The notes below the pieces were generated by a model. That model ran no database searches, had not been told where the DNA came from, and was given only the letters and a program-made list of their open reading frames with translations. From assembly GCA_023410025.1 (NCBI GenBank), contig JAEYQM010000021.1:1-11769 (forward strand): 11,769 nucleotides of DNA, in the 5' to 3' direction. Numbering within the stretch: position 1 is the stretch's first letter; every line of letters starts with the position of its first letter. Made by a program: the position numbers and the translations under genes. Shown piece by piece: positions 1 through 7,278 of this stretch. The stretch comes from Bacillota bacterium. Its GTDB lineage: Bacteria; Bacillota_I; Bacilli_A; ML615J-28; CAG-698.

Positions 1-1090
1 GTTTATCTCGAATAACTATTAATCCTACTTTATATCCAATATATTTCTTTGGTACTGAATATTTATTTGATTTGTATGGTATTAATGATTCTTTTGAGAC
101 AATTACTTCATTTAATGTTAGGTGATATTTTTCTCTTATTTCTGTGGTAGGTAATGGAGAAAAGTCACCTTTTTCTTTTTCGAACAAGAATATTCTAGGG
201 AATTTAGTTGCTTGAGAAATATCATTATTATCTTCATCATTAATGATATCTAGTATTTCACTCATGTGATATAAATATATATATTTTCCATTATAGTTTT
301 TCATTTGGTCTACTATCTTATTTTGGGTCTCAATTTTACCTTTAGTTTGAGGTCTATGTGGAACACAAGGTTTTACCTCTATACCATAATCTTTACAAAA
401 TTCCTCAAATTTTGGATTTAAAATAGCTGGTTCACCATTTCTTCTTGGTTTTTCAACGAATTGTTTTAAATTATCTATAACAAGTTCTTTACTTACACCA
501 CCAATATATTCAAATGCTTCCGCCAAAAAAGTTAATAAATTTTCTACTTTTGTATCAAATATAAGTTTTCTATAATTGTATCTAGACCATCCAAGTGTTA
601 GTGTAGGAATATAAGCAGTAGTTACTTCACCTTTTGTATTAATAAGTTGAAGTTTCTCTTTCATATCAAATTGAGCTTGTTGACCTGGTTTTGTTTCAAA
701 CCTTTCTGTAAAACTATTATCACTTTTTCTTTTAAATAATGAAGTTAATTTTTCATCCTCCCTAATATATCTATTAAAAGTAGATCTGCTACATGTTATT
801 TTGTATTCTCTTTTAAGATATTTAAAAAGATGATCTATATAATCAAAACTTTGATATTTATCTGACAATACATCAATAATGTATTTTCTAAATTCATCTA
901 AATATTTTACTCTTTCTCTTGCTTTCTTAGGTGTATATCCATCTAAGTATTTTTTTATTGTCTTTCTATCTTTTTTTAATTCTCTTGATAACTTAGAAAT
1001 ATTCACATTTAATAATCCTTTCTTATATGCTGAACTAAATAATGATAAGTCCTCAACACATGTAATATTTTCAATAATAACTTTTGTCAT
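1..1090 (-). CDS. istA: IS21-family transposase IstA (3' end outside window)
   Basis: About 363 codons are open from ATG (1088-1090) to the window edge without a stop. The N-terminus carries a helix-turn-helix-like stretch (NISKLSRELKKDRKTIKKYL) typical of IstA DNA binding. The retroviral-integrase-like core follows with a plausible DDE triad: D in QAQFDMKE, D in LVIDNLKQ, and E in KGKIETQNK. The segment CVPHRPQTKGKIE before the glutamate is characteristic of IstA. It should cut and join the IS ends together with the IstB ATPase. A GAAAGGA Shine-Dalgarno site lies 10 bases before the ATG. The frame has no internal stop and its Trp is TGG, so the element looks recent and possibly active, unlike the decayed transposase at 7345. 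The family assignment is firm; the C-terminus is unseen. Confidence 0.9.
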   Translation of the reverse strand, partial: MTKVIIENITCVEDLSLFSSAYKKGLLNVNISKLSRELKKDRKTIKKYLDGYTPKKARERVKYLDEFRKYIIDVLSDKYQSFDYIDHLFKYLKREYKITCSRSTFNRYIREDEKLTSLFKRKSDNSFTERFETKPGQQAQFDMKEKLQLINTKGEVTTAYIPTLTLGWSRYNYRKLIFDTKVENLLTFLAEAFEYIGGVSKELVIDNLKQFVEKPRRNGEPAILNPKFEEFCKDYGIEVKPCVPHRPQTKGKIETQNKIVDQMKNYNGKYIYLYHMSEILDIINDEDNNDISQATKFPRIFLFEKEKGDFSPLPTTEIREKYHLTLNEVIVSKESLIPYKSNKYSVPKKYIGYKVGLIVIRDK

Positions 1091-1113
1091 AACAATCGCA
1101 TCCTTTCGGATAT

Positions 1114-1145
1114 ATTATAACAAAAAAAGTACCGTATTGTTTCAA
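1114..1145 (-). promoter_or_regulatory. Candidate istA promoter
   Basis: On the minus strand a perfect TATAAT (1114-1119) lies about 25 bases before the istA start codon. A TTGAAA hexamer (1140-1145) lies upstream, but the 20-base spacer is longer than the usual 17. The -10 box is the stronger part of this call. Confidence 0.45.
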
Positions 1146-1191
1146 ACAAAATTGGGGATTCTTATTTGAACACAATTGGGTACTCTTATTT
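1143..1191 (-). repeat. Tandem terminal repeats of the IS21-like element
   Basis: Two adjacent copies of a sequence of about 24 bases (1168-1191 and 1143-1167) both begin AAATAAGA and contain CCCAATT followed by TGTT. They differ at a few positions. Multiple repeated transposase-binding sites at the ends are a known property of IS21 elements. A looser third relative (AATACGGTACTTT) follows closer to istA. Confidence 0.65.
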
Positions 1192-1197
1192 TAACAT

Positions 1198-2208
1198 TTA
1201 TACATAATTACAAAGTGGATCAATGTCCATGCTTATAGCAGGACAACCTCTACCACATTTGTTTACATGTACTCAAGTTTTACATTTAACTAGTTTATTA
1301 ATTCTATTCGATAAATATTCCTTCATAGACGATTGGACAATTTGTTTTGCTTCTATGAAATCATGATCTAATAATGATAATGAAGATACATCATTAATAG
1401 ATTTCACAAACCAAGGGCATGCTCCCAAAACACCTGAATTTGAGATTGTAAGGAAATTATATCCCTTACCTGGCTTTAAGTAGTCTTCACTGCTATTGCA
1501 ACTAGATCTAAAAAACTCAATTTTTAAAATAGAAGTATCAACTTCTTTTAAATCATTAATTATATTAATAAGTTTATCCATTAATATATTTTCATTACTA
1601 AAATCAATTTCTTTACCTCTTCCTATTGGTGCAACAAGATAGAATGATATAACCTTTAAATTCTTTTTAATTGCAAAATTAACCATTTCTTTAACATTAT
1701 CAATACTGTCTTCATTTACTATATATGTAGCCCCAACATTTATACCTGCATTATTTAAGTAATCTATACTCTTCATTACTTTATCAAAGGCACCTGGCAC
1801 ACCTCTTAATTTATCATGTACATCAGCTGTAATTCCATCAATACTAACATGTACATAGTCAATCCCATTATTATGTAGTTCAATTGCATATTCCTGATTA
1901 ATCAGAGTTGCATTTGTGCTTAAGGATGGTATAATATTAACTGATTTTATTTTCTTAACAATTTCGATTAAATTTTTAAATAAGAGAGGTTCCCCTCCTG
2001 ATATCCAGATAGATTTTACAGTACTATCATTTTTAATGTTATCAACAATAGAAAACATTTGATCAAGCATCAAATCTTTTTCAAACGTTTTATTATTAGA
2101 ATAGTATAAACAATGTTTGCATTTTAAATTGCATTTTGAAGTAATTTCCCAAAGAATTCTCACTTCATTTTCAGGTAAGCAAAATGGACAAGACTGTATT
2201 ATACCCAT
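1198..2208 (-). CDS. Radical SAM/SPASM-like protein (rSAM1), in-frame UGA in the C-terminal cysteine motif
   Basis: Translation from ATG 2206-2208 gives 311 residues to a UGA at 1273-1275, then 24 more codons to TAA at 1198-1200. The radical SAM cluster motif is C26-x3-C30-x2-C33 (CNLKCKHC), with SGGEPLL at 70-76 for SAM binding, then VHVSIDG and later strands of the partial TIM barrel. The tail reads KCKT-UGA-VHVNKCGRGCPA, so the UGA sits where a CxxC-x5-C-x3-C SPASM-type cluster motif expects its second cysteine. The readthrough tail ends in a DPL motif shared with the other radical SAM gene, which argues it was coding. The substrate is unknown; it presumably modifies a product of the operon using 5'-deoxyadenosyl radical chemistry. 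An AGAGG site 8 bases before the ATG supports the start. The UGA may be a nonsense mutation, Cys or Sec recoding, or an error. Confidence 0.8.
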
Positions 2209-2211
2209 ATA

Positions 2212-3428
2212 TTATACCTCTGAAATCAATCCATTTATACGCGAAATAATAAATGCTAATATTTCATTGCCAAGTAAATCGCATATTGCTTTGTTTTTTA
2301 ATAATTTAAACATTTTATCTTCAAGAGAAGATGAATCTATTGTATAATTATTGTCATTATAATCATTTATGTTTAAATTGTTAATTATTCCATTTATCCC
2401 AGATAGATAAACGGAACTTAACACTAAGTACATATTTGCGTCAGGATGATTTCCCCTGAAAATACATCTCTTACTCCATCCGACACGATCTTTTTTATTT
2501 TTTTCAATGAAATACGGTGGAGTACATAATATACTATCATCATGTGCTATTGAAAATGTTTTTTTATAATTAACTGTAGGTATTACTCCAGAAGTTGCTA
2601 TTATAATTGCAAAAATTTCGTCAAAATTCGAAAGTATACCAGCCATGAAACTATATGCTTTTTCACTTAACTCAAGCCTGTCATCCGGATCAAAGAATAA
2701 ATTTCTATTTTCATCCCAAATACTCATGTGAATTGGGGATGCACTTTCCATTGGCCACGTAAAATTAATATCAATTGATTGGTCTATTGCATATGAAGAT
2801 GTAATCCATTTTGATATTACATTTTGATCAATACCCTTTAGAAGTATTTGCGGTACAAATTCAATCCCATTATGTGCTTTTCCATATGGAATAAAGCTTT
2901 CAACATCAAAACCAATATCAATAAGTTTATTAATTAAGTTTACATTAAATCTATTTATTACACTATTTGGAATTAGTTTGTAAAAATCATTCCCCTTTGT
3001 TAAATTATCACCAATCACTTTATATGTTAGAGCTAGTCCACAATTAGTTTTAAATTATATTTACTTGAGTATTCAATCACTTTTTCAACACATTTTCTGC
3101 TATCTAATTCACAATTTTTTAATTTACACATCATATATGCTGACTTAAGTTGATTATCTCCTAACCAATCAATTATTGTAAATGTTTCGATTAATGGTAC
3201 TAAAAGAATCCAAGAATTATTTTTATTAAATCCATCAATTATATTTCCATTTATTGAAATACCATCTTCAATCGATATATGAATAGTTCACAGTATCTCT
3301 ATTGCAAGAACTCCCTTAGTCCTTACATCACCATATAAATCTATAAAATTAAGATATGCAATTTGAATGCTATTTTCAATAATTTTTTGTTTTAATAACT
3401 CAACTTTATCTTTTTCTATTAAAGTCAT
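2212..3428 (-). pseudogene. Glutamine-synthetase-like protein, interrupted by UGA and a -1 frame change
   Basis: Two pieces make one gene. The piece from ATG 3426-3428 matches the GS N-terminal beta-grasp domain (FIDLYGDVR, then a GNIIDGFN loop), but has UGA at codon 47 (3288-3290) and ends at TAG 3033-3035. The catalytic piece, in the -1 frame (open to 2212), matches the GS core: SPIHMSIWDENRNLFFD, LSEKAYSFMAGIL, a PTVNYKK stretch, and PDANMYLVLSSVYLSGINGI. Joined at the U UUA AAA heptamer (3048-3054), the product would be 405 residues, slightly short for the family. GS-family enzymes form amides by gamma-glutamyl phosphate chemistry, but key acidic positions look altered: the RIExR signature is replaced by RCIFR. 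It begins 5 bases after the preceding radical SAM stop and ends 3 bases before rSAM1, so it is clearly operonic. A GTG at 3016-3018 could start the catalytic part alone, without a good ribosome-binding site. Confidence 0.75.
3048..3054 (-). promoter_or_regulatory. Candidate -1 frameshift heptamer U UUA AAA
   Basis: In the register of the GS-like N-terminal frame the sequence reads AAT TTA AAA CTA, giving an X XXY YYZ heptamer. Slipping back one base continues as TNCGLALTYKVIG directly into the catalytic-domain frame. Direction and register are both correct. AT-rich DNA makes such heptamers common by chance, and I did not find a clear downstream stimulatory structure by eye. Confidence 0.3.
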
Positions 3429-3433
3429 ACTAT

Positions 3434-4429
3434 TCACCTTTCCAATAATATATTTAATGGATCATTTGAATACAAATCTTTATAATATAAATATGCCATA
3501 GCAGGGCAACCCGAATAACCAAGTTGCTCCTTCCTCTTTTTAATAATTTCATTTAATTGTCTTATTTTATTAAAGCATTCATTCATATTATTACCATTCC
3601 ATTGAGCCGAAAAACTTTTATTATCCTTTATTTTTGCACACCAAGAACATGGATAAATATTTCCATATCCATCTATATGTATAATCTTTTTTCCGCCTTC
3701 ACAATCTATACTTTTTCCATCTAGTTTGTGTGATCTACGGAATAAGACTTGAAAATTATCACTATTATATTTAGATTTTTTTCTTTCAAATTCTTCTGAT
3801 ATAACTTTATAATCATTAAAATTAATATGAATTTTATCATTTGTTGCTCTACCCGCAGGAACTAAATAAGAAAAATTAATCTGGCTCACACCATTTTCTT
3901 TAACAAATTTAACAATATCTTCTAATTGATTTTTATTACCATCCCATATTACTGTACTAACACACATACGTACATTATGCTCATTTAATAGTTTAATAGC
4001 TTCTGTTACCTTTTCAAATAAACCAGGATAATTACGAAAAGAATCATTTACATAACCTATTCCATCAATGCTTATTGAAACTGCATAAATATAGTCCTTA
4101 ATTGTTTGTAAATGCTTTTTAATTTCGATACTATTTGTAGCAATGCTTACCTTCATTTGTTTATTATGGGCAAATTTTATTATTTCATCTATCTGTGGAT
4201 ATAATAATGGTTCTCAACCTGTAATATATAAACGTCTTACACCATTATCATAAAGTTGCGTTATTAAATCTAACACTTTATTTAATTCCATTCCCTCAAT
4301 TGCCTGATCATCAGCTAAATTCATACAGTGTTTACACAAAAGATTACACTTGTATGTTATTTTAAAGGTTGCTGCATACATATTATCCTCACGTGTTCCA
4401 AAAAAACAAGGTGTTATTAAAGTGCTCAT
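3434..4429 (-). pseudogene. Radical SAM protein (rSAM2), in-frame UGA in the GGEP motif
   Basis: One frame of 331 codons runs from ATG 4427-4429 to UGA 3434-3436, broken only by UGA at codon 72 (4214-4216). The cluster motif is C28-x3-C32-x2-C35 (CNLLCKHC). The UGA falls in YITG-UGA-EPLLYP, exactly where the sister protein rSAM1 has the second glycine of SGGEPLL. Downstream are VSISIDG, a Cys-rich stretch near GNIYPCSWC, and a GCPAMAYLYY...NDPL tail like that of rSAM1, although the CxxC cysteines are missing. If read through, it is a full-length radical SAM enzyme. If not, neither fragment could work, because the SAM-binding glycine motif and barrel are split. An AGAGGGGAA site precedes the ATG, 30 bases after the GluRS stop. 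The two radical SAM genes flank the GS-like gene and look like diverged paralogues. Confidence 0.75.
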
Positions 4430-4459
4430 TTTTATTCCCCTCTTATATTCATAGAATAT

Positions 4460-6115
4460 TTAAATATTTTTTAATACTTCTATTAATTTCTTTACTCTAG
4501 ATAAACTTGTATTTCGACCTAATAATTGAATAATTTGATAAATATCTGGTGTTTCAAGTTTTTGAGTTATTGCATAACGTATAAATGCTGCAACATCAAC
4601 TATTGAACCATTATACAAAGTGGGATCTTTTTTATACGCTTTCATTTGTACTGCATAATTGTATTTTTGAGCAATTACTTTAATTTTTGAGAACCATGTA
4701 TCATTATCATCATTTATATCAAAAGTATCTACATAATCATTTAATATCAATATAACATCATCTTTTTTGATAATAATTACCTCAGCGATAGAATCTTTAT
4801 CTATGTGAAAATCATTATCATACATGTATGGGTAAAATGTAACTAAATCCAGCCACTTTCTTACATCCAATCTATCTTCATGCCATATTGGAATTGATTT
4901 TTCAAAATAATACTCATTGTTTAATAAAAAATTATAAAATTTTTTATTAAATTGTGATGACCATTTTAATACTGCACTTTTAATTTCCTCATGTGACATT
5001 AATCCTATACATTTCTTAGAAATGAAATCTAGTTTTTCATTATCAAATAGAGCCCCAGATGTTCCTGTCTTTGTAATATCAAGAGGAAAATTGATTATAT
5101 CTGTATCGGGATTTTCATTTCTCCAATCTTCGTAATCAGCACTACAAACAGTAAGCATATAGTCAATTACCGATTTTTGTGGATAACCTACTTCATTATA
5201 ATAACCAACTCTTGCTTCTGGATCTTTTCTTTTACTTAATTTTCTTCTGGAATTCCCTTCCATTTTCATGATTGCACTTAGATGATAATATCGTGGTACT
5301 TTAAATCCAAGTATTTCAAACATTTGTACATGAATAGGTAATGATGATAACCATTCATCAGCGCGAATAACATCAGTAGTTCTCATTAAATGATCGTCAA
5401 TTACATGGGCAAAATGATATGTAGGTAAACCATCACTTTTTAAAATGACAATATCTAATATATTTTCTGGCATTATAATTTCGCCTTTTATCCCGTCATT
5501 AAAAGTCTTATATTTACCAATTTCACCATTAGCTTTTAATCGTATAGCAAATTTTAGTCCCATATTTAATTTTTCAATAATTTCTTCATCATTTAACTTT
5601 CTACATTTAGCCCACTCACCTGCATATCCAATCAAGCTACTTTTTTGTAACTTTTGATAATTTTTTATTTCTTGAATATCTGCTTCTGTACAAAAACAAG
5701 GATAGGCATAATTTTTTTCAACTAAATATTTCGCATATGCTTGATAAATTTCTTTTCTAAATGATTGTATATAAGGTCCATAATTTCCTTTATCATTGTT
5801 TTCATCTATTGGAGCTTCATCAAATTTAATACCAAAATCATTCAGTGTATTAATTATTTCCAACACACCATTTTTTACTAATCTTTTTTGATCTGTATCC
5901 TCTATTCTCAAAAAGAAAGTACCATTTGATTTCTTTGCAACAATATAATTAACTAATGCAGTATATAATCCACCAATATGCATAAATCCTGTTGGACTTG
6001 GACCAAATCTTGTAGTTAACACAGTATTATCTTGAGTACGTTCTGGATACTTTACCTCATATTCATGTATTCCTTTCACATTTGGAAAAATCTTATCAGC
6101 TATTAATTTACTCAT
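4460..6115 (-). CDS. gltX: Glutamate--tRNA ligase (GluRS)
   Basis: This complete 551-residue class I synthetase charges tRNA with glutamate through a glutamyl-adenylate. Visible features in order are FGPSPTGFMHIGG with the HIGH-type signature at 46-49, RIEDTD at 70-75, a Cys-containing insert (C140, C142, C171), DGLPTYHFAHVIDDHLM from 228, and the KMSKS-type loop KLSKR at 292-296. A long alpha-helical anticodon-binding region follows. Length and the extended N-terminus before the HIGH motif match the clostridial-type branch of the family. The start has an AAAGGA site 9 bases upstream. Every Trp codon read is TGG and there is no internal TGA. A tRNA gene with a Glu anticodon lies 37 bases upstream in the same direction. 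Position inside a biosynthetic-looking operon suggests a dedicated paralogue, though it could be the only housekeeping copy; that cannot be settled from this window. Confidence 0.93.
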   Translation of the reverse strand: MSKLIADKIFPNVKGIHEYEVKYPERTQDNTVLTTRFGPSPTGFMHIGGLYTALVNYIVAKKSNGTFFLRIEDTDQKRLVKNGVLEIINTLNDFGIKFDEAPIDENNDKGNYGPYIQSFRKEIYQAYAKYLVEKNYAYPCFCTEADIQEIKNYQKLQKSSLIGYAGEWAKCRKLNDEEIIEKLNMGLKFAIRLKANGEIGKYKTFNDGIKGEIIMPENILDIVILKSDGLPTYHFAHVIDDHLMRTTDVIRADEWLSSLPIHVQMFEILGFKVPRYYHLSAIMKMEGNSRRKLSKRKDPEARVGYYNEVGYPQKSVIDYMLTVCSADYEDWRNENPDTDIINFPLDITKTGTSGALFDNEKLDFISKKCIGLMSHEEIKSAVLKWSSQFNKKFYNFLLNNEYYFEKSIPIWHEDRLDVRKWLDLVTFYPYMYDNDFHIDKDSIAEVIIIKKDDVILILNDYVDTFDINDDNDTWFSKIKVIAQKYNYAVQMKAYKKDPTLYNGSIVDVAAFIRYAITQKLETPDIYQIIQLLGRNTSLSRVKKLIEVLKNI

Positions 6116-6152
6116 CTTAAACGTCCTTTCATCATAATAATAGATAAAAAAG

Positions 6153-6226
6153 TGGAGAGGGTAGCTGGATTATAACCAACGGTGAAGATAAGAGACATCT
6201 TTGCCTTAACGCTTGGCTATACCCTC
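6153..6226 (-). tRNA. Atypical tRNA-Glu (anticodon CUC), likely specialised
   Basis: A 74-base cloverleaf with encoded CCA (6153-6155). The acceptor GAGGGTA pairs fully with TACCCTC; a 3-bp D stem (GCC/GGC) follows; the anticodon stem AAGAT/ATCTT is perfect; the T stem is GTTGG/CCAGC with one G-U. The loop GTCTCTT gives U33 and anticodon CUC (Glu, GAG). Unusual positions: the D loop has G18-U19 where G18-G19 is expected, and the T loop is TTATAAT, giving A56 and U57 where C56 and a purine are expected. U19-A56 would replace the tertiary G19-C56 pair, a compensatory change. G32, U37 and discriminator U73 are also non-standard. It lies 12 bases after the HisRS-like stop and 37 bases before GluRS. 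Altered D and T loops are known in tRNAs dedicated to non-ribosomal uses, such as the staphylococcal cell-wall glycine tRNAs; that parallel is an inference. Confidence 0.85.
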
Positions 6227-6238
6227 ATTTTACTTAAA

Positions 6239-7278
6239 TTAACAATTATTAATTCTAAATTTATTCATTGCCAACTCAACACCAAAACTGGATGTTACTG
6301 CCATTTCACGATTATCAGATAAAAGTTGACCTAACCAATTCACAACACCGCCATCAATTAATGGTATAAATTCGTTTAAATCATTTACTGCAAAACCATG
6401 GTAACAAAATGAACTGAAATAACCTAATCCAAGTTTTCTATCTAATTCATATTCAAATTTAACTTCTGGAAATTCTAACCGTAAATATTAATTACATTAT
6501 ATTCAAATGATTTAATTTTATTATATAGAATTTGCTTACTATCATCATCAAAAAAATGTTTTATTTCATCAATATTATTTATAGTGGTTGGAAGATTAAT
6601 ACAATATTCTTTAAAATAATCATATTTATCATTTAAAGAGTTTTTATTAATCACCTCTCTGGGAACGTTATATTTTTCCATAATAGTTTCTATCAAGCAA
6701 ATATCTGAAAAAGTAAATTTAATATTTTTAAAAGAATACCCATTTTGGTTAAGTGATTTTATAAAAAATATCCATATTTTAATATGCTCAAAAATTTTTT
6801 TATTTATAAAACTATTTTTTCCATATGCCCTACCTGAGGAAAGCATACCTAAGATTTCAAAATGCTGTAGGAAACCTTTCCTTTTATCAAACTTTTGAAG
6901 TCGTAGTATGCGATGAAATGTGAAAAGATCAACTACTGAATACATTTTCTCTTTTTCGTACATAAATTTTTTCCTTCTTAGAGATGCCTCTAGTGCCATT
7001 GCCGTTGTAGAATCACTAACTATTTCTGAATTACGAATAGTGCTCATTCTTGTATCCTGACTTAACTTTGTGATTGAAGAACAGGTAGCTAAAGGAACAA
7101 GTGGAGACATTTGAATACTTTCATAATTGTCCGGGATAATAATAAAAAAAACACCTTGAAACTTATGCAATTCTTTTTGTGTAATTGTTGCTTTACCACA
7201 TATATCATATTTTTCTATATAGTTAGATATTAAATTATTAGGTTTAACTTTATTTGATTTATCACGAATTAACATCAC
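6239..7278 (-). pseudogene. HisRS/HisZ-like class II synthetase-fold protein, -1 frame break near the C-terminus
   Basis: The main frame is 267 residues (start GTG 7276-7278 or ATG 7273-7275, stop TAG 6475-6477). A further 79 codons in the -1 frame continue to TAA 6239-6241. By motif reading it resembles the histidyl-tRNA synthetase/HisZ catalytic fold. It has SDSTTAMALEASLRR at 88-102 (like the RPE-TA region), then FHRILRLQKF and QHFEILGMLSSGR (like the HisRS motif 2 R...QFHQFG region). In the shifted part, GLGYFSSFCYHGFA resembles the HisRS GLDYYTG motif, and PLIDGGVVNW with SSFGVELA resembles motif 3. I do not recognise the exact family, and nothing shows that it charges a tRNA; it could activate an amino acid or bind tRNA. 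The break lies between 6475 and 6490, with no classical slippery site. No Shine-Dalgarno site is seen at the start, and a decayed IS abuts it, so the 5' end may be truncated. Confidence 0.55.
6245..6274 (-). promoter_or_regulatory. Candidate promoter for tRNA and GluRS
   Basis: On the minus strand TTGGCA (6269-6274) and AATAAT (6245-6250) are separated by 18 bases. Each differs from consensus by one base. The -10 box lies 18 bases before the mature tRNA 5' end, so initiation would give a short leader. It sits inside the 3' end of the HisRS-like coding region, which could let the tRNA and GluRS be expressed even if the upstream gene is dead. Confidence 0.4.

Larger units (their letters stand above)
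1..1196 (-). mobile_element. IS21-family insertion sequence, left end, runs off window
   Basis: The element holds an IstA-type transposase reading toward position 1 and, outside its start codon, a terminal region with repeats typical of IS21 elements. The outer end is best placed at 1196, where the minus strand begins TGTTAAAATAAGAG. The far end and the IstB helper ATPase gene would lie beyond position 1, so completeness and target duplication cannot be judged. The tip lies one base after the TAA at 1198-1200 that closes the upstream radical SAM frame, so the element inserted at the very end of that operon. Confidence 0.8.

Noticed and set aside
879..1169. Plus-strand open frame of 96 codons
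   Set aside because: It lies opposite the intact istA gene and has no ribosome-binding site; it is a shadow frame.
2117..2347. Plus-strand open frame of 76 codons
   Set aside because: It overlaps rSAM1 and the GS-like gene on the other strand and has no recognisable features.
3434..4429. UGA = Gly code (Gracilibacteria type), prompted by UGA at the GGEP glycine
   Set aside because: GluRS and IstA have many Gly codons and no TGA, so the code is not global. The decayed transposase also shows TGA where Gly is expected, consistent with simple GGA to TGA mutation.
5445..5657. Plus-strand open frame of 70 codons
   Set aside because: It lies entirely opposite GluRS, whose motifs are unmistakable.
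1198..6115. UGA = Trp genetic code (mycoplasma type)
   Set aside because: The Trp codons read in GluRS, IstA and the GS-like catalytic domain are TGG and their frames contain no TGA. A UGA=Trp organism at this base composition would use mostly TGA.
1198..7278. Precursor peptide gene for a ribosomally made natural product
   Set aside because: The gaps between the operon genes are too short, and no small frame with a ribosome-binding site and a Cys-, Ser- or Gly-rich core was seen in them.
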